Below, piece after piece: positions 8,381-17,128 of a stretch of DNA of 64,000 bases. The stretch's first letter is position 1, and each line of letters opens with the position of its first letter. The stretch covers positions 62,001 to 126,000 of the forward strand of contig CAZFLR010000001.1 of the NCBI GenBank assembly GCA_964519385.1. Reading direction: 5' to 3'. The stretch comes from SVFI01 sp964519385. GTDB lineage: Bacteria > Bacillota > Clostridia > Lachnospirales > Lachnospiraceae. The translations under genes were made by a program, and so were the position numbers. The notes below the pieces were generated by a model. The model was not told the origin of the DNA. It saw nothing but the letters and a program-made list of their open reading frames with translations, and did not search any database.

Positions 8381-10228
8381 TTACTCCTCTTTATTTCCTT
8401 TCAGTGCACGCAGCGGCCTTGTCAGCTTCCAGCTTGCGCTGTTCTTCAAATCCCGGATCTGCTGCTCCCTGTTGTCTATCAAAAAACGCATATCGGTAAT
8501 GGTTGTTGAAAGTTCTCCCATTGCAGCTTCCGACATGTCAATCTCCTCCACACTGATTTCCGCATGAAATGCCTTTTCTCCGGCATCACACAGGCTAATC
8601 TCCGGCTCCTCTCTGTAGAGGTACAAAAGGCCTCCCAGATGTTCTCCGTTCGTCTCAAACGAAAGTCCCCCGTGCTCATTGCCCCGCTGTGCTACCGCGC
8701 CAATTCTGAGAACTTTTACTTCCTGCGGAGCTCCAAAGCCAAAAAGCCGAAGCTTCATACCGCTTTCTGCCTCCGGAATGTAATACTTATATATTCCTCC
8801 CTGCGCAGCCCGGGCATGAAAGCTCTCCTCTCTTTCTCCCTCACGAACCGCCGTAATGGTTTTACTGCCAAGCTGCTGCACCTGTCTGTCAATTTCAGCA
8901 CGCGTCAGCACCGGCTTTCCTTCTGCATCAAAGCTGTTGCACAATACCCTTGCGCCCTTCTGGACATAATGCTGGAAAGCTGTTTCCATCGCAAGGAACA
9001 CTTCCTTCATTTCCTCCGTAATGCCCGCTTTTTCATACAACTGCATCAGCATACTGTTTTCCGTACACGTCCTGTTTTTCGCCTCGAGAAAGAAATACAA
9101 AAAACGGAACATCAAAAACTCTGCCGGAACCGGAAAATCAAAGGTCCATTCATAATCTATCACAACCGCCTTCTCTGAAAGCAGAATATTCTGTGCTATC
9201 AAATCAATATCACTGACCGGAAGACTTCTCCATCCATAGTCTTTCCAGTTTTTTACTTCCCCGAAAATGTTTTCAAAGGAAGATGTCATGGAAAACTCCG
9301 TCAGTGCACTGTTTCTTCCGAGATTTTCACAAAAAGTAAGAAGTGCCCGTGCTGCCTCTTCCTCTTTCCCTTCGTCCAGCAGCCGGTCAAGTGCCTGCTC
9401 CAGGCTTTCTCCATCTACAAGTTCAAAGCTGACACTGTTTGTCTCTGTATCAACATCCAGAATACGATTGACATCGCATGGTTTTCCAAGTACCGCAGCG
9501 TCCTTCAGGCATTCTTTCAGTGCCTGTTCTCTCCTCTGCATGGAGAGGACATGCTCTCCTGCCCCGGGATGCAATGCACGCTTCACCACGCGGTCACGAT
9601 AAATATCCGTGCGGATTTGTGCACCTTCGCGTCTTTCATTGGAAAATCTGGTATACACCGGACATTCACCAGGCTCCTTCCTTGAAAGAACCGCCATATG
9701 TGCCTGTGCAAGATACGGATACATTCCGGCGCGGACAATGCGGTCCGTCACCTTTCGTTCATCAAATGCCTCCATTCTCGGCTTATCGAAATGATAAAAG
9801 TTGTCATCGCATTCCATGTTTCCCGGAAGTCTCTCATCCGAAAAAAACGCACACGGGAATTCCACGTCCGGATAAGGATAGTACCATTTGGCATATGCCA
9901 AAGCCTTCCCGGTCAGCTCTTCAACCTGCTCCTTCAACACCGGATATGAAAATGCATTTCCCGCTGTCTTGATTTCTCCCTGTGCAAATGCATGCAGACC
10001 ATAGGGATTATTCTGATATACCACAAGTTTCCCCTCCGGAGAAAGCCTCTCAAACAGCTCTGAAATGCCGTATCGCCTCTCTCCGCTCACAGAAGGATTC
10101 CAAAAAATATAGTCGTACAGTTCCGCCTCTTTTGGGCACACGGCATCTGTAGTGTCCAGCATTAAAACACTGTCTGTTTCCCGTATGTCAAAAAATCGTT
10201 TCAAATTTCCGACGCGGTTGGTACGCAT
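8381..10228 (-). CDS. Methyltransferase-like plus kinase-like protein with C-terminal coiled coil (WbdD-like architecture)
   Basis: A 615-residue protein. Residues 1-150 resemble the end of a class I SAM methyltransferase (RLSPEGKLVVYQNNPYGL, 61-78; then a YYPYPD segment), but the glycine-rich SAM loop is absent: the first strand reads VLMLDTTDA. Residues about 190-400 look like an APH/kinase fold: Lys216 in VVKRA, then D340-x-D342-x4-N347 and Asp358 in VIDYEW, the positions of the catalytic loop and metal ligand. The tail (about 540-615) is helical and ends SASWKLTRPLR, echoing the neighbouring transferase. WbdD of E. coli O9a has the order methyltransferase, kinase, coiled coil and caps the chain exported by Wzm/Wzt. 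By analogy this is a chain-termination or modification protein. It may instead act only as a kinase. Confidence 0.6.
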   Translation of the reverse strand: MRTNRVGNLKRFFDIRETDSVLMLDTTDAVCPKEAELYDYIFWNPSVSGERRYGISELFERLSPEGKLVVYQNNPYGLHAFAQGEIKTAGNAFSYPVLKEQVEELTGKALAYAKWYYPYPDVEFPCAFFSDERLPGNMECDDNFYHFDKPRMEAFDERKVTDRIVRAGMYPYLAQAHMAVLSRKEPGECPVYTRFSNERREGAQIRTDIYRDRVVKRALHPGAGEHVLSMQRREQALKECLKDAAVLGKPCDVNRILDVDTETNSVSFELVDGESLEQALDRLLDEGKEEEAARALLTFCENLGRNSALTEFSMTSSFENIFGEVKNWKDYGWRSLPVSDIDLIAQNILLSEKAVVIDYEWTFDFPVPAEFLMFRFLYFFLEAKNRTCTENSMLMQLYEKAGITEEMKEVFLAMETAFQHYVQKGARVLCNSFDAEGKPVLTRAEIDRQVQQLGSKTITAVREGEREESFHARAAQGGIYKYYIPEAESGMKLRLFGFGAPQEVKVLRIGAVAQRGNEHGGLSFETNGEHLGGLLYLYREEPEISLCDAGEKAFHAEISVEEIDMSEAAMGELSTTITDMRFLIDNREQQIRDLKNSASWKLTRPLRALKGNKEE

Positions 10229-10245
10229 ACTTTCCTCCTGATAAT

Positions 10246-11544
10246 TTATACTTCTTCCACTGTAATCTGTGTATTCATGTCAAAAAATCCGACTGTATTC
10301 TTATCTGAAATCACCGAAATACTGACAAGATCATATAATCTGTGGTACACCTTAAACTCGTCTCCCACATAGCCCGTACAGCCCAGAGAGATTAGATAAT
10401 CGCCCCCCTGCAGATTCATCTGCTGGCGATATGTCACGACAAGCTCCCGTCCCTCTTCACAAACGCCCGTTTCCACGCGTTCATACATGGTGTTGGTTCC
10501 CGTTATATCTGTTCCCTTAGGATCCTTGATTGTAAACGTAAAAATCGGATCTTTGACAGTTTCATTGAAACGGAGTTTTGCCTTCACTTCAAATTCCGAG
10601 CCCTTCTGAATGATGTTGCTGAAGGCTCCGTACTCATCAATCACTGCAAAATCAATGATTTCTGCCTGACGTTCACCATAATCAAGAACATTGTCATTTA
10701 TCGTAAAATTATTTTTCCACGCATCCGGCTCCCCTTCCTGCGTAGTCAGCCGGCTTTTTCCGGAAACATCCTCAAGAGTATCTACATCAAGCTGGTTCAC
10801 CAACAGCTTCTTGTACATATTTATCATATCTTTCGGATTGCCTTCTGCAAGCTTCACCCCCTTATTCAGGAGAATAACCCGGTCACAGTATTTTGCAATG
10901 CTGCTCAGATCATGGCTTACAAAAAGAATGGTCTTTCCCATTTCCTTAAATTCTTCAAATTTGTGGAAGCATTTCATCTGGAAAAATACATCCCCGACCG
11001 AAAGAGCCTCATCGACAATCAGTATCTCCGGCTCAATATTAATGGCAACTGCGAACGCGAGTCGCACAAACATACCGGAGCTGTAGGTTTTTACAGGCTG
11101 ATAAACAAAGTCACCGATATCGGCAAATTCCAGAATATCCGCAAGCTTTGCATCAATTTCCTCTTGTGAAAATCCAATCATTGTTCCGTTCAGATATATA
11201 TTCTCAATTCCGGTGTACTCCATATTGAAACCCGCGCCAAGCTCAAGCAGAGCCGAAATACGTCCGTCCACTTCAAGCTCACCGTCTGTTTTATTGAGAA
11301 CTCCTGTAATAATTTTAAGAATCGTGGATTTCCCGGAGCCGTTGGTTCCTATAATTCCGACACTCTCTCCCCGGCGCACCTCGAAGCTCACATTTTTCAG
11401 CGCGTAGTGCTCTTTATACTTCTTTTTTCTCGTCAGACCCAGAGACTCCTTAAGCCGGTCCGACGGCTTGTCATAGAGCTTATATATTTTATTTAAGTCC
11501 GAAACCCGAATCACAACCGGGGCCTTGGTCAAGTTGTTTTCCAT
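10246..11544 (-). CDS. wzt: Polysaccharide ABC exporter ATP-binding subunit with C-terminal substrate-binding domain (Wzt)
   Basis: About 432 residues. The ATPase domain has Walker A GTNGSGKST, signature YSSGMFVRLAFA and Walker B ILIVDEALSVGD, all characteristic of the Wzt/TagH/RfbE group. After residue about 270 follows an additional 160-residue beta-rich domain, as in Wzt proteins that recognise the modified end of an O-polysaccharide. I place the start at ATG 11544, which follows AAGGA by 7 bases and leaves a 19-base gap to the permease stop; upstream in-frame ATGs would overlap that gene and lack a good site. Pairs with the permease above it. The TagH-like ATPase at 33.4 kb lacks this extra domain, so the two exporters probably carry different polymers. 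Confidence 0.92.
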   Translation of the reverse strand: MENNLTKAPVVIRVSDLNKIYKLYDKPSDRLKESLGLTRKKKYKEHYALKNVSFEVRRGESVGIIGTNGSGKSTILKIITGVLNKTDGELEVDGRISALLELGAGFNMEYTGIENIYLNGTMIGFSQEEIDAKLADILEFADIGDFVYQPVKTYSSGMFVRLAFAVAINIEPEILIVDEALSVGDVFFQMKCFHKFEEFKEMGKTILFVSHDLSSIAKYCDRVILLNKGVKLAEGNPKDMINMYKKLLVNQLDVDTLEDVSGKSRLTTQEGEPDAWKNNFTINDNVLDYGERQAEIIDFAVIDEYGAFSNIIQKGSEFEVKAKLRFNETVKDPIFTFTIKDPKGTDITGTNTMYERVETGVCEEGRELVVTYRQQMNLQGGDYLISLGCTGYVGDEFKVYHRLYDLVSISVISDKNTVGFFDMNTQITVEEV

Positions 11545-11563
11545 AACGTTTTCCTTTTCCATT

Positions 11564-12394
11564 TTAAAGTACATCTGCAAAATGCGGCTTAAGTCTCTTA
11601 AATATGACCGTGCCGAATGCAAACAGCAGAATTGTCACACCCCAGAAATAAAGGGTAAGTCTCCACTCTTCAAAAAACCAGGTCTGTCCAAAGAGCGACT
11701 GACGATAGCCGTTTACAATATAATAAAGCGGATTCAGCTTGAAAAGTGTTTCAAATACCGTTCCTTCCACACGGGTCATGGACCACATAATCGGAGTTGC
11801 CCACATGCCAATCTGAAGTGCGATTGAAACTATCTGTGACAAATCTCTGAAGAACACGACCACCGAGCAGAGTGTATAGCTGAGTGCAAGCACCAGTATA
11901 AACATACAAAAGCTGTAATATACAAGCTGGAAGAGATACGGCGAAAAACCATATCCGTAGATAAAATAAATCCCAAGCAGAACCATGACAAAAAATGCAT
12001 GAATAAAGCACGCTGCAATCACCTTAATCAGCGGAAGAATGCTGATTTTAAACACTACCTTTTTCACAAGGTAATTATATTCCAGAAGTGCATTCGTTGA
12101 CTGAGTCACCGCCTCCGAAAAGTAAAACCACGGTACCAGTCCGCTTGTCAAATACACAACAAAAGGAACTCCCACTCCCGATTTGAACATTTCCGCCTTG
12201 GCACCGAAGCCCTTCTCAAACACCAGCCAGTAAACAAGAATCGTGATAACCGGCTGTACAAACGCCCAAATGATACCCAGGTAAGAACCTGCGTATCTTG
12301 TTTTAAAATCATTCTTGGAAAGCTTCCAAATCAGTCTTCTGTTGTTCCATAGTTCTTTCGGCAAAGAAAAGAACTTATTTAAAAATGCTGTCAT
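11564..12394 (-). CDS. wzm: Polysaccharide ABC exporter permease (Wzm)
   Basis: A 276-residue integral membrane protein of the ABC-2 family with about six membrane segments. The amphipathic N-terminus (WKLSKNDFKTRYAGSYLG) is the hallmark of Wzm/TagG permeases, followed by IIWAFVQPVITILVYW. It forms the channel with the ATPase encoded next. First gene of its unit: a strong promoter (12441-12469) and a leader dyad precede it. It would export an undecaprenyl-linked glycan made in the cytoplasm, presumably by the transferases at 6.4-10.2 kb. Confidence 0.92.
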   Translation of the reverse strand: MTAFLNKFFSLPKELWNNRRLIWKLSKNDFKTRYAGSYLGIIWAFVQPVITILVYWLVFEKGFGAKAEMFKSGVGVPFVVYLTSGLVPWFYFSEAVTQSTNALLEYNYLVKKVVFKISILPLIKVIAACFIHAFFVMVLLGIYFIYGYGFSPYLFQLVYYSFCMFILVLALSYTLCSVVVFFRDLSQIVSIALQIGMWATPIMWSMTRVEGTVFETLFKLNPLYYIVNGYRQSLFGQTWFFEEWRLTLYFWGVTILLFAFGTVIFKRLKPHFADVL

Positions 12395-12411
12395 ACTACT
12401 GTCTCCTACTA

Positions 12412-12429
12412 TTTGCGTTCAGGCGCAAA
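12412..12429. promoter_or_regulatory. Inverted repeat in the wzm leader
   Basis: TTTGCG-6-CGCAAA, a perfect 6-base dyad between the predicted transcription start and the wzm ribosome binding site. Could be an operator half-site pair or a short leader hairpin. No T-tract follows, so it is not a terminator. Confidence 0.35.
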
Positions 12430-12440
12430 CATACTTATTT

Positions 12441-12469
12441 ATCATAACATACATCCTATGAAATATCAA
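12441..12469 (-). promoter_or_regulatory. Sigma-A-type promoter of the wzm-wzt unit
   Basis: On the minus strand, -35 TTGATA (12464-12469), 17-base spacer, -10 TATGAT (12441-12446). Five of six matches in each box with ideal spacing, about 45 bases upstream of the wzm ATG. It would drive the genes from 12394 to the left edge. Confidence 0.7.
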
Positions 12470-12483
12470 ATTTCTATGCCTTC

Positions 12484-14157
12484 TCATTGAAATTTTACGG
12501 TATTTTTCTCTGAACGGAAGGAAATAATGCGCGCGCCGAGGCGTTCCATAAGCTCCGCATAATGCGGCGTGGAATAATAGCTTTCCTCTCCGGTCTCCTT
12601 ATTTCTGTTTTCCATCAGCCAGTCCGGTGCTGCAAAAAACGCATATTTCGGAGCAATGGCTTCATAAAAGTAATCCGGATACGAACCGTTCCCGTGATGT
12701 GACATCTGAACTGCCCATGCGCTCACATCCTCGGGATACTCTGCAAGAATCTCATCCGCAATCAGCCGTCCCATTTCACTTCCCTGCGAAGGGTCCGTCA
12801 TTTCTTCTGCGATTTCACGTGTATTATCTGCCGTATCTGCAAGAAACAGAACACTGCCCTTCTTTCCGCTCAGCTTAAACACCATCGAGCCGTCATTTAA
12901 AATATTATCACTGTTCTCCGTTACCGTCCGGTTACATGTATGGAGCACCTTCATGTGAAGTCCTATGACATCCAGCTCATCCCCCGCCTTGAGCACACGC
13001 ACCTCTCCGAATCTTTCAAGGCCCATATTCAGGTAGGAAATCATATCCTTGCGTCCGCCTCCCTCTTTCAGGACAGCCTCATAGTCCATGTCTCCGATTA
13101 ATATTTCCTTAATCTCTATCTCCGTTCTGTCCCACTCTGCTTCCAGAACCGACGCAAGCACGGCCGCGTGGTCATCATGCGCATGTGTGATAATCCATGC
13201 ATCGACGACTCCGCCTCTCTGCTTAATTTCTTCAACCAGTGACTCGCTCTGCCATGCATGGCCTCCGTCTACAACAATCAGACCTCCCCGGCTGTTCTCA
13301 ATCGTGTAGCTCATGCACTGATAATCCTGAACATCCGCATACTGTGTCATCGTATATCTTTGTTTTGCCCTGAAACGATATACGCGATAGGTTTCCGTTT
13401 CCCCGATTAATTCATAATCATAAGCACTCGTATCCCCTGACAGCGTCTGCCAGTCGCCGAGCACAAAATACTCAAAATTCTTTTTCCGCATATTGTAAAA
13501 CAAACGTTTTGCCGGAATCTCAGAATTCTCCATAACCATCAGCCGTGACAGTTTCCGGTATTCCTTCTGTGTATAGCTTCCGAAATTTTCCCTCACATAC
13601 CAAAGCTCTATATTGGCATTGTACATGCGGATATCTTCATTTATCGGTTCCGGAACAACCGCGCGCGGCGACGTGGCACCAAGCCTGTTCGGGACAACCT
13701 CTTCCTCCTCTGAAAGCCCTTCAAAATCCCGCATGATAATATCCGAAACCTCAATTGCCTCCCGGCTGATTTTCTCCGGTGTCTGTGCCCTTTCATACTC
13801 AATATCCGTAAAGACGCTTTTTCCGCCGAGAAGGAGCAGTATCAGACACGGAATCAGAAGCTCCCCCCTCTTCTGCACAAGGCAGGCGAAGGTAAAGGAT
13901 ACAAGGAAGGTCGTCATGAAGAGCCAGAAAAACCTCTCATACACCTCCATATTTCCCGTGCTGTCAATCAGATACAGCGAGAGCGGATTGGCCATCGCGA
14001 CAAACACAACCAGCACATAAGTAAGATAGAGCTTCATCTGCCTGCTCTTTTCTTTTTTTAACAGCCAGAATAAAACCGCGCATACAAAAAGAATTCCCGC
14101 GCATCCGGTTCCCATATATTCATTTACCTTTAATTCAAAATCATAAAATAAGTCCAC
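12484..14157 (-). CDS. Membrane-anchored metallo-beta-lactamase-fold hydrolase (ComEC-tail type)
   Basis: A 557-residue protein. The first about 125 residues hold four membrane segments. After an acidic linker and a domain to about residue 270 comes a metallo-beta-lactamase fold: IVVDGG, then the zinc motif ITHAHDDHAA (H-x-H-x-D-H), later FLADT and MSHHGNG with further ligands. This order resembles the extracellular nuclease-like part of ComEC, but there is no Competence membrane domain. The topology puts the hydrolase either outside or inside depending on an even number of helices; not resolved. GTG start at 14157 follows AAGGAG by 7 bases. It ends a four-gene unit with membrane proteins of unknown role. 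Substrate unknown; phosphodiester or phosphoester cleavage is a guess from the fold. Confidence 0.75.
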   Translation of the reverse strand: MDLFYDFELKVNEYMGTGCAGILFVCAVLFWLLKKEKSRQMKLYLTYVLVVFVAMANPLSLYLIDSTGNMEVYERFFWLFMTTFLVSFTFACLVQKRGELLIPCLILLLLGGKSVFTDIEYERAQTPEKISREAIEVSDIIMRDFEGLSEEEEVVPNRLGATSPRAVVPEPINEDIRMYNANIELWYVRENFGSYTQKEYRKLSRLMVMENSEIPAKRLFYNMRKKNFEYFVLGDWQTLSGDTSAYDYELIGETETYRVYRFRAKQRYTMTQYADVQDYQCMSYTIENSRGGLIVVDGGHAWQSESLVEEIKQRGGVVDAWIITHAHDDHAAVLASVLEAEWDRTEIEIKEILIGDMDYEAVLKEGGGRKDMISYLNMGLERFGEVRVLKAGDELDVIGLHMKVLHTCNRTVTENSDNILNDGSMVFKLSGKKGSVLFLADTADNTREIAEEMTDPSQGSEMGRLIADEILAEYPEDVSAWAVQMSHHGNGSYPDYFYEAIAPKYAFFAAPDWLMENRNKETGEESYYSTPHYAELMERLGARIISFRSEKNTVKFQ

Positions 14158-14174
14158 GGATACTCTCCTTCATC

Positions 14175-15236
14175 TCACAATAACAGATATCCCAGAAGCA
14201 CTCCCGAAGGCAGGCAGCAAATCACTGCCGGTACCACTCCGCGAAGCGTCTTATTCACAATACAGGACGCAAGTGTCTGACATGCCAGCATAAACACTCC
14301 AAGATACAGTCCCGTCTCCCCCATAAAGGTAACCGCACAAAGCCCGCACAAAACCAGCCCCCAGTATTTCAAAGTCTCCGCACGCTTTATCTCTCCCGCC
14401 TGACAACTGCACGAGAGCGCGAGCTCTCCATAGTGCCACAGGAAGGGAATTCCAAGCGCGGCAAACAACGCCTTTCCCTGCCACATTCGAGTCACAAGAA
14501 AATTTTCCGGACTGAATACATAATAATTTCCAATCATGTGCATAAGCGAAAAGCAGAGCATAAACTTTCCCTGCGCCCCTTCCATTCCCTCTTTTTCAAA
14601 CAACCGTTTTGCTATACAGTAATAGAGTGCGTAGGCAAGAGGCATATAAAACAGAGGAAACAGATTATGCGAAATAAAAAGATGATGTAGCCCCGCGGAA
14701 AGCAGGCTGAGCGATGCCTGATAAAGCGGAAGTGCCGACAGAACATATCTGGCACTGACAGGCTCGTTCATCTGTCCGCTGTACGCATCATACTCAAGAA
14801 GATAGTCATAGGACAGGCTCATGGATGACAGACCGGAATAAAATGCATCATCCTTATCCGGTGTCGCCATAAACAAAATCGCCGCTATCTGAATCATAAC
14901 CAGTATACAGGCCGCAATCATATAAGGATCGCGTGGCAGCATCAGCTTAAGCATGCCTGCTTTCCTGTTCCTTATCCGGGAGACAAGCCCGAGAACAGCC
15001 AGAAAAACAGTCAAAAGCAAAAAAATCTTCGTCAGAAACCGCAGGCCCCGTCCCATATGTCCGCACAAAAGGGCAAGCACCTCATAAAGGGCATAGCTTA
15101 CCATCAGTCCGCCTGCCAGTCTGAGAGCAAAAACCGGGGCTTCTGCCTTCTCTCTTCCCGGAAGAATCAGACATCCGATCAGATACGGAATCACACACAT
15201 ATGAATTGTCGCTAAAATAACCTGTACTATCATCAT
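14175..15236 (-). CDS. Polytopic membrane protein, DUF6077-like, possible GT-C-type protein
   Basis: About 354 residues with roughly ten membrane segments. An acidic extracellular-loop motif PDKDDAFYSG lies about one third in, the kind of position used by GT-C glycosyltransferases for catalysis, and a second conserved loop contains GNYYVFSPENF followed by WQGKALFAALGIP. The related protein at 16119-17051 has an equivalent loop (GNEAHMNPPYG, then YEGMTLVANVLIP), so the two are probably paralogues. I think the DUF6077 group fits, but this is recognition from memory. Start uncertain: ATG 15236 has GGTGA just upstream; ATG 15248 is possible. Coupled to the previous gene. Confidence 0.55.
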   Translation of the reverse strand: MMIVQVILATIHMCVIPYLIGCLILPGREKAEAPVFALRLAGGLMVSYALYEVLALLCGHMGRGLRFLTKIFLLLTVFLAVLGLVSRIRNRKAGMLKLMLPRDPYMIAACILVMIQIAAILFMATPDKDDAFYSGLSSMSLSYDYLLEYDAYSGQMNEPVSARYVLSALPLYQASLSLLSAGLHHLFISHNLFPLFYMPLAYALYYCIAKRLFEKEGMEGAQGKFMLCFSLMHMIGNYYVFSPENFLVTRMWQGKALFAALGIPFLWHYGELALSCSCQAGEIKRAETLKYWGLVLCGLCAVTFMGETGLYLGVFMLACQTLASCIVNKTLRGVVPAVICCLPSGVLLGYLLL

Positions 15237-15240
15237 CACT

Positions 15241-16122
15241 TCACCCATCTTCCGTCTTTGCAAAAACTATCTTCTTCTGCGTACTTCCGACCGCCTCATA
15301 GCCTCTTTCCTCAAAAATCTCCATGACTTCTTCCTTTGTCAGGTTCACTCTTTTTCCCGCTTGTTTAAGTTGCCATTCAGGATCATAAACAATCACGTAG
15401 TCACATTCCGTCTCCTCATATAAATAAGGCAGACCGGCAATGGCATACAGATATTCTCTGAGCATCACCGCTTTATTATCCGGGGAACAGTATTTCTCAT
15501 ACCCCTCAAACATGCTCTTAACGTTTTCACTGTATGCCTGCATATCCCACAGAATATCTTTTCCGTAAACGGGCGCAAACGCCTCATCATAAAACTCACT
15601 TTTTATCATAAGATCATGCATACCCCAAATAGAGATTTCCTCTTCTTTTTCCCGGTCGGCCGCATGAGCGGTAATCATGTCAAAAACCTGTTTTTCCTCC
15701 GCCGTGCAGTCATACATCCACTCATGCTGATTCGTCGGAACATATGCGAAATCGCCTGCAAACGATAGCAGCACCACCGCCCCGGCAAACAGACCTATCA
15801 TACGCCATTGTTCCCCCTTTTGTACCTGTATGACAATCACTGTCATTGCTGCCGAAATCACGGGAAGCATCGGCACCATATATCCAAGCTCATAATAGCT
15901 TTCCATCTGCGGGAAAAAACGTATGAGAAGTGCGTAAACCGGCAGACAGAACACCAGCAGATAAGCTGCAAGTCCATAAACCGACAGTCCAAGGAGACTT
16001 CTGAAACCTTTCTCCGTCTCACAGCCGCGTATCATCATATAAGCGACAACAAAAAGACTCACAAGAAACAGAGCCCAGTATTTATCATCTAGCTGCATAT
16101 AAAACACTATCGGACTTTTCAA
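15241..16122 (-). CDS. Membrane protein with C-terminal extracytoplasmic domain, unknown function
   Basis: A 293-residue protein with about four N-terminal membrane helices (residues 10-130) and a soluble C-terminal domain rich in Glu and Tyr (about 131-293) containing DYVIVYDPEWQ. I do not recognise the family; the arrangement resembles the C-terminal half of large GT-C-like membrane proteins, so with its neighbours it may form a split complex. The start is TTG at 16122: AAAGGAGG sits 8 bases upstream and TTG overlaps the previous TGA stop as TTGA. The first ATG in frame is eight codons later and lacks a site. Confidence 0.6.
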   Translation of the reverse strand: MKSPIVFYMQLDDKYWALFLVSLFVVAYMMIRGCETEKGFRSLLGLSVYGLAAYLLVFCLPVYALLIRFFPQMESYYELGYMVPMLPVISAAMTVIVIQVQKGEQWRMIGLFAGAVVLLSFAGDFAYVPTNQHEWMYDCTAEEKQVFDMITAHAADREKEEEISIWGMHDLMIKSEFYDEAFAPVYGKDILWDMQAYSENVKSMFEGYEKYCSPDNKAVMLREYLYAIAGLPYLYEETECDYVIVYDPEWQLKQAGKRVNLTKEEVMEIFEERGYEAVGSTQKKIVFAKTEDG

Positions 16123-17051
16123 TGCTTCTTCCTCCTTTCATACAAAAAGAAAAAGAGGGCACATACGGCAAAGAGACACAGTTGAGCTGCCAGAACCACG
16201 CTTCCCTTCTGAAGAGGTTCCGTCAGAGCCGCCGCAAGAAGAAGAACCACCGCGCCCGGCATACTTTTCTTCTTTAACAATAAAACAAACATATAAGGAA
16301 TCAGCACATTTGCCACAAGTGTCATTCCCTCATACGGAAAATGCAAAAGTCCATACGGCGGATTCATATGTGCTTCGTTTCCAAAAAGGAGGAGCAGTGT
16401 ATAGCACACCGGAAAAATCAGCTTTGCACGCCGGTTTTCACCCATCAGGACTTTGCCCAGTTCCGAAATTACACAAAAGCACATCACAAGCACGACATAA
16501 GGAATGACCTGAAACAGAACATCTCCTGCAGACAGCGCAAACCACTTACAAAGGCAGGCGTAAATAACCGCAAGATTTTCCTTTGCCGCATGTATATCCC
16601 CTGTCCGCACAAGAGAAAGCACCTGCTCTGGCAAGGAAAAGGACTCAGAAATATAAAACGGGCAAAACAGATAAACTGCCGCCACCGTCGCATACATCAC
16701 CGCCCACAATGTACGCTCCTTCCCTCCTGCTTTCAGAAATACCGTCACCCTCTGCTTCATATCAGTCCGGAGTTTCCCCGAAGCAACAGATACAATCGCA
16801 GAAAAAAACAGCAAAAAGAGGCCGGAAACAAGCAAAAGCTTTTCCGCCTTCGCAAACTCCCACCCTCTGTTTTTTCCTGCCTCGGAAAGTGCACCAAAAA
16901 CAACGAGATACACCAGGCATCCCGAAAGAAATGCACCGGATAAAGTTCTTTCCTCTGTTTTTCCCGCAAACATCCGGTCGCACAGATTTCCCGTTACAAC
17001 CGGACACACCAGAAGAATGACAATCAATAACAATTCTTTTATCAGATCCAT
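16119..17051 (-). CDS. Polytopic membrane protein, paralogue of the 14.2-15.2 kb protein
   Basis: A 310-residue protein with about nine membrane segments. The N-terminus (LLLIVILLVCPVVTGNLC) resembles that of the downstream membrane protein, and a loop with FGNEAHMNPPYG plus YEGMTLVANVLIP aligns with the equivalent loop there. Unlike that protein it has no DDA motif; the corresponding region reads RTGDIHAAKEN. First gene of a four-gene unit ending in the metallo-hydrolase. ATG 17051 follows AAAGGAAC. No clear promoter is visible in the 77-base gap upstream, which holds a terminator for the preceding gene. Function unknown. Confidence 0.55.
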   Translation of the reverse strand: MDLIKELLLIVILLVCPVVTGNLCDRMFAGKTEERTLSGAFLSGCLVYLVVFGALSEAGKNRGWEFAKAEKLLLVSGLFLLFFSAIVSVASGKLRTDMKQRVTVFLKAGGKERTLWAVMYATVAAVYLFCPFYISESFSLPEQVLSLVRTGDIHAAKENLAVIYACLCKWFALSAGDVLFQVIPYVVLVMCFCVISELGKVLMGENRRAKLIFPVCYTLLLLFGNEAHMNPPYGLLHFPYEGMTLVANVLIPYMFVLLLKKKSMPGAVVLLLAAALTEPLQKGSVVLAAQLCLFAVCALFFFLYERRKKH

Positions 17052-17097
17052 CCTTGTTCCTTTCCTCTATCCGGAATTTTCACATCCCGCAAACCAC

Positions 17098-17122
17098 AAA
17101 AGCAAGAGCCGTACACTCCTGC
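17098..17122 (-). terminator. Rho-independent terminator of the rfbB-rfbA-lysozyme unit
   Basis: Minus-strand hairpin with arms GCAGGAG and CTCTTGC (one G-U pair) and a 7-base loop, followed by TTTT. It begins 7 bases after the GH25 stop codon. The T-run is short, so termination may be partial. Confidence 0.6.
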
Positions 17123-17128
17123 TTTATG

